DNA of 5,088 bases, taken from Pseudomonadota bacterium. GTDB lineage: Bacteria > Desulfobacterota > DSM-4660 > Desulfatiglandales > B25-G16. Below the pieces are notes generated by a model. That model was not told where the DNA came from. It worked only from the letters and a program-made list of their open reading frames with translations, and did not search any database. The stretch lies in assembly GCA_030633645.1 (NCBI GenBank), contig DAOVRY010000102.1, positions 1 to 5,088 on the forward strand, given 5' to 3'. Every line of letters starts with the position of its first letter. Position 1 is the stretch's first letter. This document shows, piece by piece, positions 1 through 5,086 of the stretch. The position numbers were made by a program, and so were the translations under genes.

Positions 1-463
1 AGGGATCAAGATCAGGCCTGATCAGATCCTGATTCTCTTCGCTGTCTTTGCTCTTGTCAGTCTTCTCCATCTCTTTTTACAAAATACAAAGATGGGAAAG
101 GCCATGAGGGCTACTGCAGATAACATGGAGTTGGCCCTCATATCAGGTATTGACACCGAACGGATTATTATTTGGACATGGGGAATAGGAGGGGCTTTGG
201 CTGCTGCTGGTGGAATCCTCTATGGAATCGATGTCCAGTTACACCCATATATGGGCTGGAACTTCCTGATTCCCCTTTTTGCTGCAACCATATTGGGCAC
301 TATCGGTAATATATATGGTGCCTTAATAGGGGGCCTCACCATCGGAATAGCTCAACAGGTTTCTACAGCATTCCTGCTACCCACCTACAAACTAGCAGTG
401 GCCTTCATAATCATGATATTGATCCTCATGATTCGGCCGCAGGGTATCTTTGGAAAGGAGTAG
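1..463 (+). CDS. livH: Branched-chain amino acid ABC transporter permease LivH, 3' part only
   Basis: This is the C-terminal half of a LivH-type inner-membrane permease, one of the two membrane subunits of the Liv/HAAT importer for leucine, isoleucine, valine and related amino acids. The frame is open from the first full codon (base 2), so the gene starts outside the window and the ATG at 92 is internal. 153 residues are visible, against roughly 290-310 for whole LivH. Visible residues 29-55 (TKMGKAMRATADNMELALIS, then GIDTERI) form the cytoplasmic coupling-loop segment that contacts the ATPases. Next come the AAAGGILYG membrane segment, the ATILGTIGNIYGALIGG segment typical of LivH, and the usual RPQGIFGKE ending. 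The stop lies 6 bp before livM, so the two are almost certainly cotranscribed and pair as a heterodimer. The family assignment is secure. The exact substrate is inferred. Confidence 0.95.
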   Translation, partial: GIKIRPDQILILFAVFALVSLLHLFLQNTKMGKAMRATADNMELALISGIDTERIIIWTWGIGGALAAAGGILYGIDVQLHPYMGWNFLIPLFAATILGTIGNIYGALIGGLTIGIAQQVSTAFLLPTYKLAVAFIIMILILMIRPQGIFGKE

Positions 464-469
464 CGATTC

Positions 470-1438
470 ATGGAGATTAGTGGGATCCTTGCATATCTGG
501 TGTCTTTGGCTATTATGGCAGGGATATACGCTATCTTTTGCATGGGCTTGAACATTCAGTGGGGATACACAGGGTTATTTAACATTGGCATAGCCGGTTT
601 TTTCTGTGTCGGGGCCTATGCCTCAGCCATGATCACGACTCCTAAACCCACTGGTATGTATGCACATTATGTCCAGCAAATATTCGGACTCAACCTTCCT
701 TTTATCTTCGGACTGTTAGGGGCAGCCATTATTTGTGGGATTATTGCCTTTCTTATCGGAATCCCAACGCTCAAGTTGAGAGAGGACTATCTGGCCATTG
801 CAACGCTCGGAATTGCAGAGACGTTTCGGCTCATCTTCAATAATGAGCACTGGTTGGCCAATGGGCCGAGAGGGTTGATGGGCCTGCCACAACCCTTGCA
901 GGGTCTGGTTGATCCCAGGCATTACAACTATATCTACCTGATCGTTATAGTGATCATCATGGTGGTGATCTATCTGTTGATCGAACGAGCTATCCGATCC
1001 CCTTGGGGAAGGGTGTTAAGGGCAGTCAGGGAGGATGAGGTGTCTGCTTCCATGAGCGGAAAGGATATCTTCAATTTTAAAATGCAGTCCCTTGTCTTTG
1101 GATCGATGGTTATGGGGGTCGGAGGGGCACTCTATGCCCACTACACCATAGCCATTTCACCTGAGGCCTTTACCCCCCTGTATGGTACCTTTATTATATG
1201 GGTCATGCTGATGGCTGGTGGAAGTGGCAACAATAAAGGGGCTATTCTCGGAGCGTATGCAATTTGGGCCGTCTGGATAGGGACCAAATTCATGACTGAT
1301 TTTCTCCCGTATACCCTGAAGGCCAGGGCGCCGTTTATGCGGTTTCTCCTGATCGGAATCCTGCTTGAGTTGATCCTGATCTACCGGCCTCAGGGACTTT
1401 TGGGCGAAGAGAAAAAAGTGTCCAAACTGATAGACTGA
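470..1438 (+). CDS. livM: Branched-chain amino acid ABC transporter permease LivM
   Basis: This is the second membrane subunit of the Liv/HAAT amino acid importer, expected to pair with LivH in the inner membrane. Its 322 residues fit the common short LivM form, which lacks the N-terminal extension of E. coli LivM. Family hallmarks in order are LNIQWGYTGLFNIGIAGFF (residues 27-45), GIPTLKLREDYLAIATLGIA (97-116), the coupling-loop segment GRVLRAVREDEVSASMSGKD (180-199), the GGALYAHY segment (218-225), MLMAGGSGNNKGAILGA (246-262) and the C-terminal RPQGLLGE (306-313). Hydrophobic stretches near 5-25, 31-55, 76-98, 154-172, 205-228, 236-275 and 288-306 are probable membrane segments. The ATG at 470 is preceded by AGGAG at 456-460, inside the end of livH, with 9 bp spacing. 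livG and livF do not follow. Instead a terminator and a convergent binding-protein gene come next. Confidence 0.96.
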   Translation: MEISGILAYLVSLAIMAGIYAIFCMGLNIQWGYTGLFNIGIAGFFCVGAYASAMITTPKPTGMYAHYVQQIFGLNLPFIFGLLGAAIICGIIAFLIGIPTLKLREDYLAIATLGIAETFRLIFNNEHWLANGPRGLMGLPQPLQGLVDPRHYNYIYLIVIVIIMVVIYLLIERAIRSPWGRVLRAVREDEVSASMSGKDIFNFKMQSLVFGSMVMGVGGALYAHYTIAISPEAFTPLYGTFIIWVMLMAGGSGNNKGAILGAYAIWAVWIGTKFMTDFLPYTLKARAPFMRFLLIGILLELILIYRPQGLLGEEKKVSKLID

Positions 1439-1457
1439 ATATGCCTCATATAAAGGT

Positions 1458-1500
1458 CATAAAAACGGGGTCCACTCCATAGATGGACCCCGTTTTTATG
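1458..1500. terminator. Bidirectional intrinsic terminator between convergent genes
   Basis: A perfect 17-bp inverted repeat, CATAAAAACGGGGTCCA (1458-1474) and its exact complement (1484-1500), encloses a 9-nt loop. The core is GC-rich (CGGGGTCCA). The outer arms are AAAAA on the left and TTTTT on the right, so the RNA from either strand ends in a GC hairpin followed by a U run. It starts 20 bp after the livM stop and ends 20 bp before the stop of the opposing binding-protein gene. That is where a shared terminator for both units should lie. Confidence 0.93.
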
Positions 1501-1519
1501 TGGTATCTGAGTTTTTCGA

Positions 1520-2743
1520 TTAAAGCTTGGGTATATCGTATTCTATCCTCACCGTTACGATCTTGCCCTTGGAGTACTTCCAGACCTCTATGGGTGTTCT
1601 GACGTCGCCATTCTCATCGAAATCAATTGATCCGCCTGCTCCTTCATAATTGATTTTTTTACCCTTGTCGAGCAGGCTAAAGGCCTTTTTAAACTCACCA
1701 GGCAGAATGGTCTCTCCTGGCGGATTGGCCACAGCCCGCAAATTATTCCTGATATTCGTGGCGGTTAATGGCAAGCCTTTAGCCTTTGCTGCATAGGCAG
1801 CAAGGCCGATAACTGCCATCGCGTCATAGGCGTTGGTGATATAAGGCAGTGGAGGAAGTTCACCAAATGCCGCCTTATAGTCAGCACTGAAGAGCACGAG
1901 GGCCTCCCCGCCAGGTGAGGCAGCAACTGTGCCCATCTGACCCTCAACGTTCCTTGCTCCAACGGCCTTGACAATGTCAAATGATTTCGTTCCATCACAG
2001 AACAGGAATCTTTTGTATTTGAAGAACTCAATTGCCTCTTTGATATAGAGAACAGCATGCTGAGGGTAGCTGAAGGCACAGAGCCTGTCGGGGTTTCCGG
2101 CAAGGGCCTTTCTGAGCTCTGCCGTGTATGACTCAGCGGCTTTTTCATCGTGGGGAACCATTGCCAGCACCTTACCCTTACGTTTTTCAAAGGAAGCCTT
2201 AAATTGTTCTGCAAGTCCCTGCCCATAGGCATTGTTCACGTAAAGGACGGAGGCGGTTTTGTTATAGCTGGCACAGAGTTTTCCGGCGACCACACCCTGA
2301 AGGGCATCGGATGGGCAGGTTCGGTAGAGGAAATCTTTGCCCTTGTCAGCCGGTAGGATGCTCATCAATGGGTTTGTCGACGCCGGAGAGATCAAGATGA
2401 CATTATTGGGGATGGTGACTGACTCGGATACGGCCAAAGTTACTCCACTTGACAAAGCCCCAACAATAGCCACAACCTTGTCTATGTTAACGAGTTTCCT
2501 CGCCGCATTGGTGCCCGGAATGGGTGCCGTTTCCGTGTCCTCGTGGAAAAGGTTCATCTGAAAACCGGCAGCAGCCATCTGTTTGGCAGCCAGAACAACA
2601 CCATTCTGGATGTTCGGGCCAAATTCCTTTAACGGTCCTGTATGGGCCATAAGGGTTCCCACCCTTATTTCCTGTGCCATGGCGCCTGAAATGAAGGCTA
2701 AGGAAAAGATCAGAACGCTCGCAATTAAAATGACTCTTTTCAT
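1520..2743 (-). CDS. Liv-type periplasmic amino acid-binding protein (LivJ/LivK family)
   Basis: This is the substrate-binding protein of a branched-chain amino acid ABC importer, which captures ligand in the periplasm and delivers it to LivHM. Residues 1-23 are a Sec signal peptide with a Lys/Arg start, a hydrophobic core and AMA before the likely cut, so the mature protein begins near QEIRVGTLMAHTGPLKEFGP. The type 1 periplasmic-binding fold shows as GALSSGVT (95-102) and ISPASTNP (118-125), the ligand-backbone segments, YGQGLAEQFKASF (173-185), and a C-terminal INYEGAGGSIDFDENGDV (364-381). By alignment with LivJ from memory, Ser98/99, Ala121, Thr123, Tyr226 and Asp250 would line the pocket. 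Its 407 residues are slightly longer than E. coli LivJ/LivK. AGGAGGGG (2748-2755) precedes the ATG. It lies opposite livHM rather than at the head of that operon. Other HAAT ligands such as aromatic acids, amides or urea are possible. Confidence 0.92.
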   Translation of the reverse strand: MKRVILIASVLIFSLAFISGAMAQEIRVGTLMAHTGPLKEFGPNIQNGVVLAAKQMAAAGFQMNLFHEDTETAPIPGTNAARKLVNIDKVVAIVGALSSGVTLAVSESVTIPNNVILISPASTNPLMSILPADKGKDFLYRTCPSDALQGVVAGKLCASYNKTASVLYVNNAYGQGLAEQFKASFEKRKGKVLAMVPHDEKAAESYTAELRKALAGNPDRLCAFSYPQHAVLYIKEAIEFFKYKRFLFCDGTKSFDIVKAVGARNVEGQMGTVAASPGGEALVLFSADYKAAFGELPPLPYITNAYDAMAVIGLAAYAAKAKGLPLTATNIRNNLRAVANPPGETILPGEFKKAFSLLDKGKKINYEGAGGSIDFDENGDVRTPIEVWKYSKGKIVTVRIEYDIPKL

Positions 2744-2766
2744 CGCTCCCCTCCTTTTAAATTAAC

Positions 2767-2782
2767 GATTAATTGTTTAATC
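2767..2782. promoter_or_regulatory. Small inverted repeat, possible operator in the binding-protein leader
   Basis: GATTAA and TTAATC are perfect 6-bp complementary arms around TTGT. The repeat sits between the predicted leftward -10 and the ribosome binding site of the binding-protein gene, where a repressor could block transcription. The surroundings are very A+T-rich, so a chance palindrome is quite possible. I do not recognise a named regulator site. Confidence 0.3.
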
Positions 2783-2787
2783 ATATT

Positions 2788-2816
2788 TTTATAATGTGAA
2801 AATCCTGCCAGGTCAA
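2788..2816 (-). promoter_or_regulatory. Predicted sigma70-type promoter for the binding-protein gene
   Basis: Read on the minus strand, TTGACC (2811-2816) and TATAAA (2788-2793) are separated by 17 bp. Each matches the -35 and -10 consensus at 5 of 6 positions. Transcription would start near 2781, giving a leader of roughly 38 nt before the ATG at 2743. This gives the binding protein its own promoter, independent of livHM. Confidence 0.65.
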
Positions 2817-2844
2817 GAGAAAATATAGTAGCACTGCTTATTAA

Positions 2845-2874
2845 TTGACTACCTGAGCTTATTTTTACTAATAT
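2845..2874 (+). promoter_or_regulatory. Predicted sigma70-type promoter for the OmpA-like gene
   Basis: TTGACT (2845-2850) and TAATAT (2869-2874) are 18 bp apart. They match the -35 consensus at 5 of 6 positions and the -10 consensus at 4 of 6. Transcription would start near 2881, leaving a leader of about 93 nt ahead of the ATG at 2974. It diverges from the binding-protein promoter, with about 28 bp between the two -35 boxes. Confidence 0.6.
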
Positions 2875-2905
2875 ACGCCAGGCAGGGGCAATCTTTTATT
2901 CACTT

Positions 2906-2926
2906 TTCCCATGAAACCAATGGGAA
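2906..2926 (+). promoter_or_regulatory. Leader hairpin or operator upstream of the OmpA-like gene
   Basis: TTCCCAT (2906-2912) and ATGGGAA (2920-2926) are perfect 7-bp complementary arms around a 7-nt loop, GAAACCA. The element lies in the predicted transcribed leader, about 47 bp before the start codon. It could be a weak RNA hairpin or a DNA-binding palindrome. It lacks the long U tract of a terminator, and no known riboswitch is recognisable. Confidence 0.35.
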
Positions 2927-2973
2927 TTGTTTAGAATGCATTAGATAGTGGGATCCTCAGGGAGGAAGGAACA

Positions 2974-3885
2974 ATGAAAAACCTTACGATTGTAGTTTTA
3001 GCAGTTCTGTTAGGAGCAGCCATAATCTCCGGCTATGTATTCTATGGAAAATATGGTGATGTGAAAGATGCACTGGAGTATAGTAATAGGCAATTATCGG
3101 TGCTGAATGAAAAGGTTGCTCAATTAAATGAAGAAAGAGCAGAGCTTTATGACCAAATCCAGAAGAATGCTCAACAGCTAGAGAAGCTTGAAAACGCAAA
3201 CCTGCGGATTTCTCAAATTGAGGATGCAATAAAAGTGAAGGACCAAGCACTTTCACGGTTGGATGAAAAGGCCCATCAAATGGAGGAGGAGCTGAAAGAG
3301 GCGAAAGAGATCCAGGAGGCGATCAGAAAAGAGCTTTCACAAAGGGATGACAGGATTGCTCGGCTTAAGGAACAACTGAAAGAGGAACAGTCTCTGGGTA
3401 AGGCCGAAATAGAGGAGTTGAGATCCACCTATAACTCCCTTATGTCTGAACTCAAAAGGCAGGTCAAAGACAAGGAGATGACCATAAGAGAATTCGAGGA
3501 AATGCTTACCATCACGTTTGTTGATAGGGTTTTGTTTGATTTTGGAAAGGGAACCATTACCTCTGAAGGGAGAAAAGTGCTCGCGAAAGTGGGGGAGGTC
3601 TTGAGAAATGCCCCGGGCATGAAGATTAGGGTCGTGGGTCACACCGACAATGTCCCCATCAGAAGAGAATATCGATACCGATTCCCGTCAAATTGGGAGC
3701 TCTCTTCTGCTCGGGCCGCTGCTGTTGTGCGATATTTTCAAAAAGAAAGCGGCCTTGATCCTCAGAGCCTTGAGGCAGCAGGGAGGTCATTCTACGAGCC
3801 GGTTGCCAGTAATGAGACTGAGGCAGGACGGGCTCAAAACAGGAGGGTTGAAGTGATCATTGCACCCATGATGGGAAAACAATAA
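2974..3885 (+). CDS. Membrane-anchored coiled-coil protein with OmpA/MotB peptidoglycan-binding domain
   Basis: This envelope protein probably tethers the inner membrane to peptidoglycan. Residues 4-24 are one hydrophobic segment without a lipobox cysteine, read as an uncleaved signal anchor with the rest in the periplasm. Residues 30-178 are rich in Glu, Lys, Gln and Leu with heptad spacing, a long coiled coil. The OmpA_C domain spans about 180-297: VLFDFGKGTITSEGRKVL (186-203), VVGHTDNVPI (220-229) with the ligand-binding Asp225, FPSNWELSSARAAAVVRYF (237-255), and NRRVEVII (289-296) with its conserved Arg. The spacing and the FPSNWELSSARA wording are closer to MotB/TolR-associated OmpA proteins than to E. 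coli OmpA, and no beta-barrel is present. GGAGG (2961-2965) sits 8 bp before the ATG. No motA or flagellar neighbour is seen, so a stator role is unsupported. A structural or scaffold role is inferred. Confidence 0.88.
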   Translation: MKNLTIVVLAVLLGAAIISGYVFYGKYGDVKDALEYSNRQLSVLNEKVAQLNEERAELYDQIQKNAQQLEKLENANLRISQIEDAIKVKDQALSRLDEKAHQMEEELKEAKEIQEAIRKELSQRDDRIARLKEQLKEEQSLGKAEIEELRSTYNSLMSELKRQVKDKEMTIREFEEMLTITFVDRVLFDFGKGTITSEGRKVLAKVGEVLRNAPGMKIRVVGHTDNVPIRREYRYRFPSNWELSSARAAAVVRYFQKESGLDPQSLEAAGRSFYEPVASNETEAGRAQNRRVEVIIAPMMGKQ

Positions 3886-3905
3886 ATGATGGTAGGCGTT
3901 CGCAG

Positions 3906-3932
3906 GTTCAGGGTTCACCGTTCAGGGTTACC
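3906..3932. repeat. Two-copy tandem repeat in the convergent spacer
   Basis: GTTCAGGGTTCACC (3906-3919) is followed directly by GTTCAGGGTTACC (3920-3932), the second copy lacking one C. It lies in the 99-bp spacer between the ends of the OmpA-like gene and the leftward unknown operon. Low-complexity GTTCAGGGTT-type strings occur between genes in some environmental bacterial genomes, and this may be a short example. I found no convincing terminator hairpin in the spacer for either flanking gene. Confidence 0.6.
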
Positions 3933-3984
3933 TTTCTTTCGTTGACCTTGCTTGTAAGCCATGACAGAGGGTGAATAGTGCAGA

Positions 3985-4296
3985 TCAGATTTTTTCAAAG
4001 AATTTCTGCATCTCTTTGATGATAGAGACTTTTGTATCTAGAGACACATTATCCTCAAATAGGAATTCCAGCAAAAATATCTTCTTATAATCTACTGCTG
4101 AGGTGTCATATTCCTGGGAAGAGGTGACCTTGACCTCTTTCAGATTTCCATAATCGTCTCTTTTGATTAGGTCGGTTTTTCTTAGAATAAGATCAATTGC
4201 CTCTTTGGCATCATCAGTACTCTCTAATACAATTTCAACCCCATCGAGTTTTCTCACGGCCTTAACAACCTTTTCGCTTTCAACATTAATTTTCAT
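3985..4296 (-). CDS. Hypothetical protein, 103 aa, second gene of a leftward pair
   Basis: I do not recognise this protein. It is small, soluble and charged, with no signal peptide or membrane segment. It reads as a compact alpha/beta protein: strand-like stretches (KVVKAVRKLDGVEIVLES, residues 9-26), a helix (TDDAKEAIDLILRKTDLI, 27-44), a central YGNLKEVKVTSSQEYD (49-64), a hydrophobic KIFLLEFLFED (72-82) and a Lys/Glu-rich C-terminal helix. The ATG at 4296 is preceded by AGAGGGTGAT on the minus strand, an adequate ribosome binding site. It lies 21 bp after the stop of the 177-codon gene on the same strand, so they probably form an operon and may act together. Base composition is A+T-rich like its partner and unlike the left-hand transporter genes. 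The gene is probably real because of its start signal and operon position. Confidence 0.72.
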   Translation of the reverse strand: MKINVESEKVVKAVRKLDGVEIVLESTDDAKEAIDLILRKTDLIKRDDYGNLKEVKVTSSQEYDTSAVDYKKIFLLEFLFEDNVSLDTKVSIIKEMQKFFEKI

Positions 4297-4317
4297 ATCA
4301 CCCTCTATTGAAGTGGT

Positions 4318-4851
4318 TTAGTTATCTCCTATCTTTTTAAGGTAGGCCTCGACCTTTGTCCCTGTTAATGTGGTATCATCATAAAATATTTTATGCAGTT
4401 GAAGCAATTTGATTTTGAGACTATAGTCTTTTATCGCCTCTTTAAGAGATATTTTATCATTGACGTCATAAAAATCTTTGAGTTTCCGAAAAAGGGTCTG
4501 AACAGATAGCTCTTCGTTTTCGTCAATCCCAGTTTTTTCTGAGAGCTGGATAAGTAAAGACAGTAGTGGCTTCCGGTATTTGGGAATCTGTCCATAATTA
4601 TAGTAGTACATTTCCCTTTCCTCCAGAAACCGCTTAGGGGCAAATCTTTCAATGCTCTCTATAGGAAGGTGAAAAACATCGTCTGGCTCAACGATTTTCC
4701 TTCTCCTCTTTGCGTTAAAGATCTCCCATCCCATTCTCTTATCTCTCCAGGTTTGTTTTTTTCTGAGCCTTCCCACTTGCCCAGAATAGTGAACGGAAAT
4801 TATACGCTTGTCAAGGATTTCTGGGTGCATCAATACAGTCAATTTTTTCAA
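4318..4851 (-). CDS. Hypothetical basic protein, about 170-177 aa, start uncertain
   Basis: I do not recognise this protein. It is Lys/Arg-rich and soluble. It has a basic N-terminal part (VGRLRKKQTWRDKRMGWEIF, residues 26-45, then NAKRRRKIVEPDDVFHLP), a Tyr cluster MYYYNYGQIPKYRKP (81-95) and a helical C-terminal half with repeated Leu/Lys patterns. The basic stretches would suit nucleic-acid contact, but that is only a guess. The longest reading starts at TTG (4849-4851) and the first ATG is at 4828-4830, residue 8. Neither has a visible Shine-Dalgarno sequence. The TTG overlaps the TGA of an upstream open frame (4848-4997). This gene may therefore be coupled to that frame or be the 3' part of a longer gene. 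A+T content is high: 28% GC in 4381-4440 against 62% in 1861-1920 of the binding-protein gene. That may point to a separate origin. Confidence 0.68.
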   Translation of the reverse strand: MKKLTVLMHPEILDKRIISVHYSGQVGRLRKKQTWRDKRMGWEIFNAKRRRKIVEPDDVFHLPIESIERFAPKRFLEEREMYYYNYGQIPKYRKPLLSLLIQLSEKTGIDENEELSVQTLFRKLKDFYDVNDKISLKEAIKDYSLKIKLLQLHKIFYDDTTLTGTKVEAYLKKIGDN

Positions 4852-4952
4852 AATCTATCTTGAGTAGATATTTCTTGTAAAATAAATAGCCAATTTATGC
4901 TATTTACAAATTCTCGGGCCTCACTGGCCCACAGCACTTCCCACAGTTTCAT
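4848..4952 (-). CDS. Possible small ORF or 5' part of a frameshifted gene
   Basis: From the ATG at 4950-4952 the minus strand reads 34 residues, beginning MKLWEVLWASEAREFVNSIN and ending ISTQDRF, then TGA at 4848-4850. The same frame stays open upstream to a TAA at 4998-5000, adding 15 codons (LYRHLERLPSDF before the ATG). The residues look like a natural amphipathic helix with three Trp. I see no ribosome binding site before the ATG. The TGA overlaps the TTG proposed as start of the 177-codon gene. One extra T in TTTT at 4849-4854 would join both frames into one protein of about 211 residues from this ATG. Alternatives are a coupled small gene, a decayed gene remnant, or chance. Confidence 0.33.
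   Translation of the reverse strand: MKLWEVLWASEAREFVNSINWLFILQEISTQDRF
4875..4909. repeat. Imperfect A+T-rich inverted repeat upstream of the unknown gene pair
   Basis: TTGTAAAATAAATAGC (4875-4890) faces GCTATTTACAA (4899-4909) across an 8-nt spacer. The inner 7 bp, AAATAGC/GCTATTT, pair perfectly, and the outer TTGTAA/TTACAA ends also match once a 5-nt bulge on the left arm is allowed. It ends 23 bp upstream of the TTG start of the 177-codon gene. It could be an operator or part of the leader if that gene starts there. If the upstream frame is coding, the repeat lies inside coding DNA. Confidence 0.35.
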
Positions 4953-4972
4953 GAAATCTGAAGGCAACCGTT

Positions 4973-5086
4973 CTAGGTGTCTATATAACCCAAGATCTTA
5001 AAATTTATATCAAGTTTTTGCTGGTTTATTAGGGTAACGGTTACGGTAACGAAGCCCGTATCGGTAACGTTTAAGGTAACGTGGAA
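4973..5086 (-). CDS. Possible C-terminus of a Val/Thr-rich protein running off the window
   Basis: On the minus strand, a frame open from the window edge reads 37 residues, including FHVTLNVTDTGFVTVTVTL and QQKLDINFKILGYIDT, and stops at TAG 4973-4975. The alternating Val-Thr pattern is what an edge beta-strand would show, followed by a natural-looking mixed tail. However, the underlying DNA is a GTTACC-type hexamer repeat, which gives a dipeptide repeat in any open frame. This could therefore be non-coding repeat DNA. The frame overlaps the open stretch of the next small ORF (4973-4997). Sequence to the right of the window would decide. Confidence 0.3.
   Translation of the reverse strand, partial: FHVTLNVTDTGFVTVTVTLINQQKLDINFKILGYIDT
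5033..5081. repeat. GGTAACG short repeats on a 6-nt register
   Basis: Exact GGTAACG occurs at 5033, 5045, 5063 and 5075, and the variant GGTTACG at 5039. All starts fall on one 6-nt register (offsets 0, 6, 12, 30, 42). The adjoining GTAAC and GTTAC copies at the left end form a small inverted repeat with a 1-nt centre. The array may continue past the window edge. It could be a degenerate hexamer satellite, a cluster of protein-binding sites, or the coding trace of Val-Thr dipeptides on the minus strand. Confidence 0.6.

Noticed and set aside
1765..2232. 155-codon minus-strand ORF inside the binding-protein gene
   Set aside because: It lies in another frame of a confidently assigned gene, and its translation has no family features and a composition typical of out-of-frame reading.
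2150..2765. Three plus-strand ORFs (2150-2356, 2337-2561, 2583-2765) antisense to the binding-protein gene
   Set aside because: They are mirror-frame shadows of the binding-protein coding sequence, with no independent start signals.
2911..2934. Mini-ORF MKPMGIV before the OmpA-like gene, considered as a leader peptide
   Set aside because: It has no ribosome binding site and no run of regulatory codons, and its ATG falls within the palindrome by chance.
3337..3642. 101-codon and overlapping 63-codon minus-strand ORFs inside the OmpA-like gene
   Set aside because: The opposite strand encodes clear OmpA_C motifs, and these ORFs show no domain or ribosome binding site.
3945..3995. Possible intrinsic terminator after the OmpA-like gene, using the T6 run near 3990-3995
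   Set aside because: Only a 4-bp GCTT/AAGC stem is present, far from the T run, so there is no credible hairpin directly before it.
4852..4910. Sigma70-type promoter for the leftward unknown pair (for example minus-strand TTGGCT, 17 bp, TATCTA)
   Set aside because: The boxes match the consensus at only 4 and 3 of 6 positions in A+T-rich DNA, which is too weak to call.
4897..5001. 34-codon plus-strand ORF (starting MLFTNSRASLAHS) opposite the small minus-strand frame
   Set aside because: It has no ribosome binding site, its composition is Ser/Arg/His-rich as expected for an antisense shadow, and it points into an opposing operon.
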